Assembly (NCBI GenBank): GCA_050110875.1
Contig: CP188828.1
Location: 868,001-932,000 of the forward strand
Source: Methyloligella sp050110875
GTDB taxonomy: Bacteria > Pseudomonadota > Alphaproteobacteria > Rhizobiales > Methyloligellaceae
Length of the DNA stretch: 64,000 nucleotides
Direction: 5' to 3'
Below, in pieces: positions 8,120 through 16,886 of this stretch; position 1 is the stretch's first letter; every line of letters begins with the position of its first letter. The position numbers were made by a program, and so were the translations under genes. The notes under the pieces were generated by a model that searched no databases, was not told where the DNA came from, and saw only the letters and a list, made by a program, of their open reading frames with translations.

Positions 8120-9651
8120 GACAGTCCTCCAACGAGCTCAGATGTTTCAGCTTTTGGTTCGGGCTCACCCGGCAGCGGGATCTCGATCGCAAGCTTGGTG
8201 CCGCGGCTGCGGCTGCTCTCGATCTCGCATGTCCCCTGCAGGGCGCGAACTCTTTCATTCATAGTGGTCAGGCCGAAGCCTTTCGGGGTGGCGGGGGCGA
8301 TCCCCTCCCCGTCATCGCGCAAGGTCAGCCGCAGCAGCGGCTTGCCGTGGCCGGTACCGTTGGGCTTTCCCTGGACCTCGCGCAAATCGATGAAGATGTG
8401 CTCGGCGCGACCGTGGCGGATGGCGTTGGTGATGCCCTCCTGGATGCAGCGATATATGGTCAGGTCGGTCTGCTCGCCATAGGTGTGGGCGAGCTCGCCG
8501 ATATCGGCGTTGATGTCGGTGCTGGGATGGCTCCGCTGCTGGTTGGAGACGAGCTCCTCCAGAAGATCGGAGAGCTTCACCTGGCCGAGGGGGCCTGGGC
8601 GGAGCCGCTTGATCAGGCCGCGATTGAGCTGCTTCAGCCGCTCGGCGATGGAAAGAATCTCGCCGGCGCGGCGCGCGATCTCCTTGGACGATTTCTCGTC
8701 CGGGCCGCTCAGCTTCTTCAAGGACGACGCATTGGCGGTGATGCCGAAGAGGCAGGGCCCCGCCTCGTCGTGCAGCTCGTTGGCGATCTCGCGGCGCTCG
8801 GTTTCCTGCACGGAGATGAGCTGGCGGTAGAGATTGCTGTTCTCCTGCTGGGCGACATCCAGCGCGCCGGCCATGGTGTTGAAGCTATGGGTGATGACGG
8901 CGAGCTCGCGTACCTTCGGCAGCGGCAGACGGGTCGCGTAGTCGCCGCCCTCCAGATCGGCCATGCCGTGCGCGAGATTGCCGAGCGGCTTCAAGAGCCG
9001 GCCCAGCACGATATAGAGCAGCAACAGGATCATCAGCTGGAGACCGACCCAGATAAGCACCAGGGACGAAAAATCGTACCAGGCCTCGGCGATCTCATCG
9101 GCCGGCTCGCCCACGATGATCACCGGATTCATGCTGTCGGTGGTGACCACCCGGACGGCGCGGTCCACGAGGCGCGGCCGCACGAGGGCCGCGTACCATT
9201 CGGGCGCCTTCTCCTTGTCGGTCAGCGTCCGCTGGCTGTCGTCCGGGGCAACCTCGGTGAAGTGTCCCATCCTATCGATGAACATGATGCGCACATGGCG
9301 CAGATGCTTGAGCTGGACGGGGAGCTGATCGCGAAGCTCGTCCAGCCTGCCCTGGGCGGCCAGATCGCGAACCGTGGCGGCGACCAGACGCTGGGCCACG
9401 TCGAGGGAGGCTTCGATCTCGACCCGGGTCGCGGTGCGCGTGTTGAGGATGGACACGGCCCCCGCGACCAGGGCCGCGATCAGATTGATCACGGCCACAG
9501 CCACGAGAAGCTGGGTTCGCACCGGCCGGTCGTACCAGACTTTCTGCCAAAATCGCTGCAGCACGCCTTTACTTGTCCTTCGCAAAAGGGACTTCCGGGC
9601 TTCGCCCCGGCGGGCACCGCATTTCCCTTTTGCCGGGTCAGTTTTTCTCAT
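8116..9651 (-). CDS. Membrane sensor histidine kinase (MoxY/FlhS-like)
   Basis: Up to 511 residues: a first membrane helix (TQLLVAVAVINLIAALVAGA), a periplasmic sensing region of roughly 150 residues, a second helix, a HAMP domain, a HisKA_3-type phosphoacceptor (ERREIANELHDEAGPCLFGI) and an HATPase domain (N box around TNAIRHGRAEH, G box DDGEG). The paralogue at 25619-27160 begins at the equivalent of VLQRFWQKVWY here, so GTG at 9564 is a plausible alternative start and the first 29 residues are doubtful. It is upstream of and coupled to its regulator. The signal sensed is unknown; methanol, formaldehyde or lanthanide availability are guesses. Confidence 0.88.
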   Translation of the reverse strand: MRKTDPAKGKCGARRGEARKSLLRRTSKGVLQRFWQKVWYDRPVRTQLLVAVAVINLIAALVAGAVSILNTRTATRVEIEASLDVAQRLVAATVRDLAAQGRLDELRDQLPVQLKHLRHVRIMFIDRMGHFTEVAPDDSQRTLTDKEKAPEWYAALVRPRLVDRAVRVVTTDSMNPVIIVGEPADEIAEAWYDFSSLVLIWVGLQLMILLLLYIVLGRLLKPLGNLAHGMADLEGGDYATRLPLPKVRELAVITHSFNTMAGALDVAQQENSNLYRQLISVQETERREIANELHDEAGPCLFGITANASSLKKLSGPDEKSSKEIARRAGEILSIAERLKQLNRGLIKRLRPGPLGQVKLSDLLEELVSNQQRSHPSTDINADIGELAHTYGEQTDLTIYRCIQEGITNAIRHGRAEHIFIDLREVQGKPNGTGHGKPLLRLTLRDDGEGIAPATPKGFGLTTMNERVRALQGTCEIESSRSRGTKLAIEIPLPGEPEPKAETSELVGGLS

Positions 9652-9997
9652 AGGCCTCGGGCACTCTCTCTGCCGGAGACCGGATTATGCTTCACTGTCT
9701 CGGTCGAAGGGGTTTCGGCCGATCGGTAGTGCATTAATTACACTGGATGACGCATGGGCGGAAAAAAGCAATGGCAGGTTTGCTAAACTCGTTGCCAGAT
9801 CTTCCCGGCCCTGCAAGCGGCCAGAACCCTGCCTAATCGGCGTTTTAGGACGGAACGGTCAAGCCGTTCCGGGGCGCTCCCCTCTCCATCCGGTTGCCGA
9901 ACGGTCCTTTCCGATCCGGCAATCAGTCGGAACATCGGCTGCCGCTCATTCATTCCTCTGTGCAGAAAGAAGCTAAAGGCAACAGGAGGAAATGATT
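9652..9997. promoter_or_regulatory. Divergent control region between the kinase and the first EF-hand gene
   Basis: About 346 bp with no convincing gene. It must carry the promoter for the kinase/regulator pair (minus) and that of the first EF-hand gene (plus). It holds a perfect inverted repeat at 9851-9871. Confidence 0.55.
9851..9871. promoter_or_regulatory. Inverted repeat CGGAACGG-N5-CCGTTCCG
   Basis: A perfect 8-bp inverted repeat with a 5-base centre, about 125 bp upstream of the first EF-hand gene. It could be an operator or a short hairpin in a leader. Direction and ligand are unknown. Confidence 0.45.
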
Positions 9998-10348
9998 ATG
10001 AGGATTACCATTTTGGCAACCGCAGCACTGGTGTTGAGCGCCGGCACGGCCATGGCCGAGGATCCTTCCGGCCGCCCCGGTCCCGTGCTCAGCGACGACC
10101 AGTGCAAAGAGGTCTGGAGCATGACCGAGCGGGACGGCGACACGCTCTCGCAAGACAAGGCCGAGCCCTTCGTCCTGAACTTCGCGATGGTCGATACGAA
10201 TGACGACAAATCCGTCAGTTCCGACGAATTCATGAAGGGCTGCTCGAAAGGCTGGATCCAAGCCAAGGGCGATGTCGCGCCCGTGACGGGCGATACGGAC
10301 TCCGATGCGCCGGTCAATCCGGGCAAGCCGGAGGCCGATATCAACTAA
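9998..10348 (+). CDS. Secreted EF-hand protein, first of a tandem pair
   Basis: 116 residues with a signal peptide ending AMA at residue 20. One canonical EF-hand loop is present at residues 66-77 (DTNDDKSVSSDE: Asp1, Asn3, Asp5, Ser7, Ser9, Glu12). Before it, residues 43-54 (TERDGDTLSQDK) look like a degenerate partner hand lacking the position-12 Glu. Two Cys (36 and 82) are shared with the next gene and may form a disulfide. The tail is acidic (GDTDSDAPV). ATG 9998 is chosen over ATG 9992 because AGGAGGA ends at 9990. It probably binds Ca2+ or a lanthanide in the periplasm, inferred from the loop and the location between the two methanol dehydrogenase blocks. It is not lanmodulin: there are not four hands and no Pro at loop position 2. 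Confidence 0.85.
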   Translation: MRITILATAALVLSAGTAMAEDPSGRPGPVLSDDQCKEVWSMTERDGDTLSQDKAEPFVLNFAMVDTNDDKSVSSDEFMKGCSKGWIQAKGDVAPVTGDTDSDAPVNPGKPEADIN

Positions 10349-10444
10349 GCCGATTTCACAAGACCTTACAGGCCACCTGCCGCTCTTCCTCGCAGGACAG
10401 CAGATGGCGCGCATGGCCGGCTCCTTCCCCGTCGAGATGCGGGC

Positions 10445-10464
10445 GAAGCGGCCGGCTTCTTTTT
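10445..10464 (+). terminator. Terminator after the first EF-hand gene
   Basis: Stem GAAGC / GCTTC (10445-10449 with 10455-10459) followed by five T on the plus strand, about 100 bp past the stop codon. The stem is short, so termination may be partial. Confidence 0.55.
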
Positions 10465-10639
10465 GCCTCTCGGCGCGAAATATCGTGCCGTTCAGCGGTT
10501 TCCCATTTGCACGGCATTTCCGTTCCGATTTTCGGCGATTTTTTACGTATGCGGGTGCATCGTGCCGACCTCAACCGGCAATTTAGTCCGGGTGATTTTG
10601 CTTATCGAGGCAGAATACTGCCTGTGAGGAGGAAGCCCC

Positions 10640-10924
10640 ATGAAAGCAACGATCGTAGCCGCAACCGCGCTGGCGTTCGCCAGCGGCACTGCCTTGGCCG
10701 CAGACAGCACTCCCGGAAAGGCGCTCGACGACGACAAGTGCCAAGCCGTCTGGGACATGACCGAACGGGACGGTGACACCCTGTCCAAGGACAAGGCCGT
10801 GGACTTCGTCGTGAACTACGAGATGGTCGACACGGATGGCAGCGGCGATATCTCCGCCGACGAATTCAAGAATGGCTGCAAGCAAGGCTGGATCAAGTCC
10901 AAGGAGGGCACGGACGCCGAGTAG
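10640..10924 (+). CDS. Secreted EF-hand protein, second of a tandem pair
   Basis: 94 residues, with a signal peptide ending ALA at residue 20. A canonical EF-hand loop is at residues 64-75 (DTDGSGDISADE), closer to consensus than that of the first protein. The same degenerate hand precedes it (TERDGDTLSKDK, residues 41-52), and Cys34 and Cys80 match the Cys pair of its neighbour. The two are clearly paralogues sharing the MTERDGDTLS core, but this one lacks the acidic tail. GAGGAGGA precedes the ATG. Each gene has its own downstream terminator. A metal-binding or buffering role in the periplasm next to Ca- and Ln-dependent dehydrogenases is inference. Confidence 0.86.
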   Translation: MKATIVAATALAFASGTALAADSTPGKALDDDKCQAVWDMTERDGDTLSKDKAVDFVVNYEMVDTDGSGDISADEFKNGCKQGWIKSKEGTDAE

Positions 10925-10985
10925 CCCTTCGTCTGACGCGGGGCGCTGATCTCAAGGCGCCCCCTCCGCTCCCGAGACTCTCCAG

Positions 10986-11031
10986 GGCCGTTCTTCCGAT
11001 CCGCACAACGATCGGGGAACGGTCTTTTTTT
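10986..11031 (+). terminator. Strong terminator after the second EF-hand gene
   Basis: A long stem (left arm CCGTTCTTCCGATC, right arm GATCGGGGAACGG, one bulge and a G-U pair) followed by seven T at 11025-11031 on the plus strand. It protects the convergent gene ending at 11111 from read-through. Confidence 0.85.
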
Positions 11032-11110
11032 CACGGTAGCCCTCCCCTGCTTTCTGACGGCGGTCCTTCCCTGCTTTCCTCTCGATTCTCCGCTTGGTTC
11101 TGTTTGCCCG

Positions 11111-12379
11111 CTACATCTTCCCCGCCAGGGTATCCATCTCGCATTTCGATTCCGGCTCGTCGAACCCCAGCGTGTCCGTGACGTGACGGGGATGCAGGAA
11201 GCCTTCCTGGGGCGAGGTGGAGACCAGGGCCCGGGGGGCCGCGATCAGAAGCGGCTGGCGAAGCTGATTGTCCCAGGGACGGAAGCTGAGCCCCTTGCCC
11301 TTGAAGCCCGCCACGGTGAAGGCATCGGAGAGAAGGTAAGACCGCAGGCCCGGCGCGTCGGTCTTGTGAGAGCGCAAGGCCGCCTCGCCGATGGCACGGA
11401 CGGCGAGCCAGCCGGCATAGTCGCGCTCCGTCATGTTGCGTTTCGCGGCGCGTTCGAAACGCTGCTGCAGCTGGGTTCCGGCATATTCCTCGTAGGCGCG
11501 ATGCCAGGCGGTCGCGGTGAGGCCCTGGGTGCCGACGACGGGTCTCGGATCGTAGACGCGATAGGGCAGATATTCGCCGAAGCCTTCGACCGTATCGGCG
11601 ACCCAGACGACATCGTGCTCAGCCGCGGCCTGGGTCGCGGCCGGCATCTGAGTCTGAATTTGCTGGTGGCCTGAATCGGCGCGCTTGTTGCCCGCCTCGA
11701 ACTTATAGGCGCGCTCCTCGACGATATCGCCGCCGAAGCGCCGGGCGGCCCGCTTCACCGCCTTTGCATAGGCGATGTCGGACGGCGCCGTGCCCTTCAG
11801 CAGGAACCAGCGGTCCCAGTTCTTCCAGATCAGATACTGCGCCAGGGCATCGGCCCGCATGGCGTTGCTGGGCAGGATGTGAAACACGTTCGGGCGGCAG
11901 GATTTTTGGCGGAGATCGTCGTCGCTGGAGCGGATATTGAGGATGAGCGCATCCTTGGCGCCCGGCACGTCGGCCAGGGCCAGCAGATCCTCCGGCTCGA
12001 GATCGGCGATGATGAGATCCTGACCCGATGCGAGCAGCGGCTTCGCCTCCGCCGCGATATCCGCATCGCGCGGCAGCATCTCCTCTTTCAGGACGAAGTG
12101 CTGACCGAGAAAGCCGCCCGTGCGGTTGTTCTCCTCGATGGCGACCCGGGCGCCCGCCACGCCCTTATCCTCGATCTCCTTGTCCAGCAGGGAGAGCGGA
12201 ATCGGCTCGTCGTAATCCTTGCTGAGATAGGTGATGACGTATTCGCTGTCCGCCTTGCCCGGCCCTTTGCCGCCGGGGCCGCCGGGCTTGCCCGCCTCTT
12301 CGCCGGCAGGCGCCGCGGCAATGAGGCCGAGAACCAGAACGAGGGCCGCGGCGCGGCTGAAGAAGCGCATCTTGAGCAT
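11111..12379 (-). CDS. PQQ-dependent alcohol dehydrogenase system, ABC-type substrate-binding protein (second copy)
   Basis: 422 residues from ATG 12379, where a signal peptide begins (MLKMRFFSRAAALVLVLG); an upstream in-frame ATG at 12523 would add 48 residues of non-export sequence. A Gly/Pro/Lys-rich linker (about residues 27-45) precedes the binding domain. It is paralogous to the gene at 256-1623. It lies about 220 bp after the beta-propeller gene at the end of the mxa cluster, on the same strand, and may be its last gene or separately expressed. The ligand is unknown. Its duplication beside both methanol dehydrogenases suggests one copy serves each system (inference). Confidence 0.84.
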   Translation of the reverse strand: MLKMRFFSRAAALVLVLGLIAAAPAGEEAGKPGGPGGKGPGKADSEYVITYLSKDYDEPIPLSLLDKEIEDKGVAGARVAIEENNRTGGFLGQHFVLKEEMLPRDADIAAEAKPLLASGQDLIIADLEPEDLLALADVPGAKDALILNIRSSDDDLRQKSCRPNVFHILPSNAMRADALAQYLIWKNWDRWFLLKGTAPSDIAYAKAVKRAARRFGGDIVEERAYKFEAGNKRADSGHQQIQTQMPAATQAAAEHDVVWVADTVEGFGEYLPYRVYDPRPVVGTQGLTATAWHRAYEEYAGTQLQQRFERAAKRNMTERDYAGWLAVRAIGEAALRSHKTDAPGLRSYLLSDAFTVAGFKGKGLSFRPWDNQLRQPLLIAAPRALVSTSPQEGFLHPRHVTDTLGFDEPESKCEMDTLAGKM

Positions 12380-12598
12380 TGGAATCGCTTTCTTTTGTTC
12401 GGGTTTTGCCCGGTGTCCCGGCGGGCGCGATGCGCCGAGCCGTTGCGCCGGATCGCCGGTCTCTTCCGCCGCAGCCGGCGCCCCTGTCCGTTGACGAAAG
12501 CGTAGCGGAAGGACATGGGGCAACGCTTTCCAAACACCGGGAGAAGAGTGCTCCGGCAGCTTGCCGATTTTTCCTGATGGCGTTTCGGAACCGGGGGC

Positions 12599-13609
12599 TC
12601 AGTTCGTCCGGGATGCGCCGGGCTTACCCGGTGCGATCACCGCCAGGCTGCGCACGCCGTCGCCGATCTCGATGCGCGTGAATTCCTCGCCGGTCTCCGT
12701 ATTGAGCACGGAGATGTCGCCGGAGAACCAGTTGACGATATAGGCCTTGCGGCCATCGGGAAGGATGGCGACGCTTTCGGGGTAGCGCCCGACGGTGACC
12801 CGCTGGACGACCTCCAGGATTTCCGTATCGACGAAATCGACGGTGGCGGATTGCTGATTGGCCACCAGCGCCTTCGCCCCATCCGGCGTGACGGCGACGC
12901 CGTAAGGCATCTTGCCGGTCTTGACCGTGTCGAGAAGCTGCAGCCCGCCCGTGGAGAGCACGGTGAGGTCGGCGCTCTTCACATTGGCCACGTAGAGCCG
13001 GTCGCCCGTGGGCGAGGCGGCAAGGGCGAAGGGCGATTGCCCGACCGCGACATTGGCGATCACCGAAAGCCGGTCCGCGTCGATGACGCTGACGCTGTCG
13101 CCTTCCCGGTTGGCGACGAAGATCCGTCCGCCTCGCGCCGGGGCCACGAGATGGGCGGGCGACTTGCCGGTCTTGATCTCCGCCTCCTTGCGGCAGGTGT
13201 CGGCATCGAGAACGGTGAGCAGGTCGCGGCTCCAATCGGTCACGTAGAGGCGGCCATCTTCCGCCGCCGCGATCCCGAAGGGCTCGCCCTTGACCTCGCA
13301 GATGCGCGGCGAGCGGAGCGCGTCGCCCTCCAATATGGTGATCTTGCCCTCGTCGGGATGGGTGATGAACAGCCGCGTGCCGTCGGGCGCGGCAGCGATC
13401 ACCGCCGGACCCGGCGCCACATCGAGGGTCGCCACGACGGTGTCGTTGCCCGTGTCGACGACGGAGACGGTGCCGGCATCCTGATTGGTGACATAGAGCA
13501 GCGGATTGGCCGCCTCCGCCTGGCGGGCCGCGGCGCTTGCGCCAAGACCCGCGAGGCAAAGGGCGAACGTTCCGATGCGTGCCGCCCTCCGGATGCCGGT
13601 GAACACCAT
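12599..13609 (-). CDS. YVTN-type seven-bladed beta-propeller protein at the end of the mxa operon
   Basis: 336 residues with a signal peptide (about 1-33) followed by repeated blades of the YVTN class (LLYVTNQDAGTVSVVDT, RLYVTDWSRD, RIFVANREGDSVSVIDA, RLYVANVKSADLTVL, and so on). It starts 5 bp after the mxaD stop, so it is almost certainly in the mxa operon. mxaD in Methylorubrum is followed by mxaE and mxaH of unknown function; I cannot say this gene is either. Periplasmic propellers are found beside several quinoprotein dehydrogenase loci. A scaffold or PQQ-related role is a guess. A relative begins at position 139 in the xox block. Confidence 0.85.
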   Translation of the reverse strand: MVFTGIRRAARIGTFALCLAGLGASAAARQAEAANPLLYVTNQDAGTVSVVDTGNDTVVATLDVAPGPAVIAAAPDGTRLFITHPDEGKITILEGDALRSPRICEVKGEPFGIAAAEDGRLYVTDWSRDLLTVLDADTCRKEAEIKTGKSPAHLVAPARGGRIFVANREGDSVSVIDADRLSVIANVAVGQSPFALAASPTGDRLYVANVKSADLTVLSTGGLQLLDTVKTGKMPYGVAVTPDGAKALVANQQSATVDFVDTEILEVVQRVTVGRYPESVAILPDGRKAYIVNWFSGDISVLNTETGEEFTRIEIGDGVRSLAVIAPGKPGASRTN

Positions 13610-13614
13610 GGTCT

Positions 13615-14139
13615 CTATTCGCCCCCTTCGACTTTCGCCTTCAACCCTTCGAGCCCGGTTTTAAGGAACTCGTTCATGGCGGCAATAGCGGCTTCGTCGT
13701 TTTGGGATTCAGAGGGGAAGTTTCCGGTGTCGGCCCGATAGAACCGGCCGATCCAGCTCACCTCGCTGCCCCCGTCGGCCTCGTTCACATCCAGGGTCGC
13801 GGAATAGAAGCTGACCGGGAAGTTCTCGATATCCGGCGTATCGAGCCGGTAGGAGTAGGACATCTCTTCCTCGGACGTGTCGTCGAGACTGTCGATGAGG
13901 GTGCCGCCATCCTTCAGGGTGACGGTGCGCTTGCCGTCGGCGGCTTCGACCTTCTCCACCATGGGATGCCAATCGGCCATGCCGCCGAAGTCCTTGGCGA
14001 CGGCCCAGACTTCGTCGGCCGGCGCGTCGATGGTGATCGTCTGCTCCGCCTTCTTCGGCGTGGGGCCATGGGCGAGGGCAGGCGCGGCGGATGCGAGGAG
14101 CAGCGCCGCAGCGCCGAGAACGAGGTTTCTTACAAACAT
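13615..14139 (-). CDS. mxaD: MxaD, periplasmic methanol oxidation protein
   Basis: 174 residues: a signal peptide (ending ALA, about residue 23) and a SRPBCC/polyketide-cyclase-like fold (AEQTITIDAPADEVWAV near residues 31-47). MxaD of Methylorubrum assists electron transfer between methanol dehydrogenase and cytochrome cL. The start overlaps the end of mxaL by 10 bp and the order K-L-D matches known mxa operons. There is no sign of truncation. Confidence 0.92.
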   Translation of the reverse strand: MFVRNLVLGAAALLLASAAPALAHGPTPKKAEQTITIDAPADEVWAVAKDFGGMADWHPMVEKVEAADGKRTVTLKDGGTLIDSLDDTSEEEMSYSYRLDTPDIENFPVSFYSATLDVNEADGGSEVSWIGRFYRADTGNFPSESQNDEAAIAAMNEFLKTGLEGLKAKVEGGE

Positions 14140-15173
14140 GCGAATCCTTCTTTCGTCTTGATTTTGGGGATGGTTATCGGGAATTGGCCTGACGAGGAGG
14201 CCGGGGCTTTGCGGGAGAACCTCTCCTTCAACGGCACGAGGCCATAAAGGAGGACCAGCAAAAGGAGCGCGAGGGCGGCGGGATACGGTCTGACATCGGT
14301 GTCGACGACGACCTCGCGGGGCTGCGCGGCGCGCTCGACCTCGGAGACCAGACGGCTGGCATTTTCCAGATGGGCGTAATCCAGGCCGGTCTGGGCGGCG
14401 AGCGCCTTGAGATGCTCCTCCTTGACCTGGCCGAGATGCTCGTTGCCCTCCACCATGTCGCCGAAAGGATTGTTGCGCGGGTGATAGCCGGGGCGCTCTT
14501 TCGCGGAGGGCGGCGCCATGCCGAAGCGCGATTCCTGCAACACGTCTTCGGGACCGTAGACGCCGATCTCGTTTCCTTGGTCGTCGAATTTCGGGATCGG
14601 CGAGAGCTCGTAACCGCCGACACCGACCAGAATCCCCTTCACCTCCCCGGGCTTGCCCTCGAAGGGATCCATGCCGGTATAGGGCAGCGGCGGCGCCTCA
14701 TGGCCGTCGGTCAGAAACATCAGGCTGGAATCCAGACGGCCGGCCAGCTCGATGGCCCGGTGAACGCCCTTGGTGACGTAGCTGTCGGCGTCCCAGCCCA
14801 TACGCCAGTCGATGCTTTCGATGGAGGCGTCGATGGACGCGAAATTCTCGCAGACCTCCATGGGCCGGAAGAGCACGAAGTCGCGGCGCTCGGTGAAGAT
14901 GCCGAGGCCGAAGCGGGACTGGCAAGGCAGGCCGGCCACGAATTTGGGCAGGATCGTCTTGACGGCCTCGAGGCGGCTCACGGTCTCGCCACCAATTTCG
15001 ACATCCCGGGTGTTCATGCTGATGGTGATGTCGACAAAGGCCATGATGTCATAGACCTCCCGAGTCATCTTGAACTTGGGCAAGAGCAGCCCGACGATCA
15101 GCACGAGCAGCGCCGCGGCGATCAGCCAGAAGCGCAGATCGCGAAATGCCGGACGGTCGAGAAGCCATCTCAT
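14130..15173 (-). CDS. mxaL: MxaL, vWA-domain protein for calcium insertion into methanol dehydrogenase
   Basis: 347 residues from ATG 15173, preceded by GCGAGG; a GTG at 15209 would overlap mxaK more. There is a membrane helix at about residues 17-33, a von Willebrand A domain with a variant MIDAS (DITISMN, Thr in place of the first Ser) and a C-terminal helix (ALALLLLVLLYGLVPL). MxaA, MxaK and MxaL are known to be needed for Ca2+ insertion into MxaF. The last residues overlap mxaD. Confidence 0.92.
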   Translation of the reverse strand: MRWLLDRPAFRDLRFWLIAAALLVLIVGLLLPKFKMTREVYDIMAFVDITISMNTRDVEIGGETVSRLEAVKTILPKFVAGLPCQSRFGLGIFTERRDFVLFRPMEVCENFASIDASIESIDWRMGWDADSYVTKGVHRAIELAGRLDSSLMFLTDGHEAPPLPYTGMDPFEGKPGEVKGILVGVGGYELSPIPKFDDQGNEIGVYGPEDVLQESRFGMAPPSAKERPGYHPRNNPFGDMVEGNEHLGQVKEEHLKALAAQTGLDYAHLENASRLVSEVERAAQPREVVVDTDVRPYPAALALLLLVLLYGLVPLKERFSRKAPASSSGQFPITIPKIKTKEGFACL

Positions 15174-15186
15174 GGCGAGCCTCGCG

Positions 15187-15840
15187 TCATGGCGAACCTC
15201 GCGGCACACCCGGCAGCTCCATCCAGAGCCGGGTCTCGGGCTTCTCGCCCTCTTCTTCGTCGGCGGGGGCCTGGGCTTGCGGAAGATCGCGCACCAGACG
15301 CATGGCGACGGCGAGATTGAACTTCGCGTCCCAATCTTCCGGCTGAAGCTTCAGGGCGCGGCGATATTCGTCCTTGGCGAGATTCACCAGGGAGATGGCC
15401 TTGGAGAAGGTGCCGCGATCGATGAAGTCGTAAGCGAGCCGCATCCGCGTGTTCGCCATGTTGAACAGGAGATCGGCCCGGTCGGCATCGTCGGACCGGA
15501 AGCTCGCCTGGTCGAGAACCGGCTGGGCGTCGATCATGCGGTCGCGGGTGAGCAGATAGTATCCGCGCGCAGCCAGCAGCCGGGACGGGGCCTTCGGCAG
15601 ATCGATCTCGACATTATCGCCGGCCAGCAGGGCCTCGATCTTGGCATTGGTGTCGCGAGCGGCAAACCACAGCCAGCCGGTATAGAGAAAGGCGCCGAGG
15701 CTCAAAACGAGCAGCAGCCAGAGCAGCGGGCCGCGCAAGGCTCCATAAGCCGGCATCCAGTCCGGGAGGAACGAGTCTTCCTCCCTCCCCGGTCCGGCGG
15801 CGCGGGGAAGGCTTTCGCGGGCGCGGGGTTCGACTGCCAT
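15187..15840 (-). CDS. mxaK: MxaK, membrane protein for methanol dehydrogenase maturation
   Basis: 217 residues with one membrane helix (about residues 38-59) and a periplasmic helical region resembling tetratricopeptide repeats (YRRALKLQPEDWDAKFNLAVA). The protein belongs to the MxaA/K/L set required for calcium loading of MxaF. The ATG overlaps the mxaC stop by one base (TGATG), indicating translational coupling. The acidic C-terminal tail (ADEEEGEK) is variable in the family. Confidence 0.9.
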   Translation of the reverse strand: MAVEPRARESLPRAAGPGREEDSFLPDWMPAYGALRGPLLWLLLVLSLGAFLYTGWLWFAARDTNAKIEALLAGDNVEIDLPKAPSRLLAARGYYLLTRDRMIDAQPVLDQASFRSDDADRADLLFNMANTRMRLAYDFIDRGTFSKAISLVNLAKDEYRRALKLQPEDWDAKFNLAVAMRLVRDLPQAQAPADEEEGEKPETRLWMELPGVPRGSP

Positions 15841-16883
15841 CAGCGATGTCCTCCATAGAGATGGCGCCCGGATACGCCAGGCGCGGCGAGCCGCGTCTCG
15901 GCAAGCTTAGCGATGAGCAGCAGAAGCAAGGCCAAGGCGGCGACCATGTAGGCGAGGCCCGACAGGTCCTTTTGCGGAATACGCTCCGAATAGCGGATCG
16001 GCGCGCGCTCCAGCCGGTCGATGGCCGCGGTGGCCTCCTCCACGGCGGCAGGATTCTCCGCCTCGAAGGCTTGGTAGGGAATTTTCAGGCTCTCGAAGAA
16101 GAGGTGAAGATGGCGCTCCGGCATGGCATAGGGCGTGTCCTGGTCGTTGGGGCCGGGCTCGTCGAAGGGCCCGCTGTGACCTTCGGTGCGCAGAAAGATC
16201 CAATAGAGATTGACGGGACGCTTGGTGAAGGCGGCGCGCAGCTGCTCCTGCACCTTCCGGTCGATGACAGCGGCGCCGTCGGAGACCAGAACGATGGCCC
16301 GGCTGCCGCCGATATTCTCCTGGTTGCTCTCGATATCCTGCTCATGCATCGAAAGCGCCATGGCGAGACCGCGGGCGACATCGGTATAGGCGAGGCCCGG
16401 CAGATCGATGGCGTCGATGGCGGCAATCGTCGCCGGCTTGTGATCGGAGAGCGGCAGCACGAACATGGGCGAGGTGGAGAAGGCGGCGACGCCGATGCGG
16501 TCGTGCTCGCGCTTCTCGACGAAGCGCTTCAGGAAGGTCTTGGCGGCCGTCGATTTGGAGAACTCCTCGCCTGTCGGCACGCTGCCGGCGAAGGTGTTGT
16601 CCATGCTGGAGGAGCGGTCGAAGAGCAGAACGATCTGGGCGCCCTCCCCCAACCGCTCGATGCTTTCGCCGAGCCTGTGCAAGCCGGCCAGGCCGAGGAT
16701 CAGGGCCGCGATGGCGATGGCGCCGAGCAATCGCAAGCCGATGCCGATGCCGGTCGAGAGCGGATCGCGATCGATCACCCGGAGGGAGGGATAGCTCTCC
16801 GATGTCTGTGCGCCGTACAGGAAAGGCAGCAGCGCCAAGGGCAGCAACCAAAGCAGCGACGGATTGCTGAAGGCGAAATCCAT
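15840..16883 (-). CDS. mxaC: MxaC, vWA-domain membrane protein
   Basis: 347 residues with N-terminal membrane helices (about 9-25 and 50-68), a vWA domain with intact MIDAS (DRSSSM, then Thr in YTDVARG and SDGAA), and a C-terminal helix (LAYMVAALALLLLLIAKLAE). It is a BatA-like partner of the MoxR-type ATPase MxaR and is essential in Methylorubrum for active methanol dehydrogenase. It starts 3 bp after the mxaA stop. Confidence 0.92.
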   Translation of the reverse strand: MDFAFSNPSLLWLLPLALLPFLYGAQTSESYPSLRVIDRDPLSTGIGIGLRLLGAIAIAALILGLAGLHRLGESIERLGEGAQIVLLFDRSSSMDNTFAGSVPTGEEFSKSTAAKTFLKRFVEKREHDRIGVAAFSTSPMFVLPLSDHKPATIAAIDAIDLPGLAYTDVARGLAMALSMHEQDIESNQENIGGSRAIVLVSDGAAVIDRKVQEQLRAAFTKRPVNLYWIFLRTEGHSGPFDEPGPNDQDTPYAMPERHLHLFFESLKIPYQAFEAENPAAVEEATAAIDRLERAPIRYSERIPQKDLSGLAYMVAALALLLLLIAKLAETRLAAPGVSGRHLYGGHR

Positions 16884-16886
16884 GGC

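Noticed and set aside
9998..10924. Lanmodulin
   Set aside because: Lanmodulin has four EF-hands with Pro at loop position 2; these proteins have a single intact hand and no such Pro.
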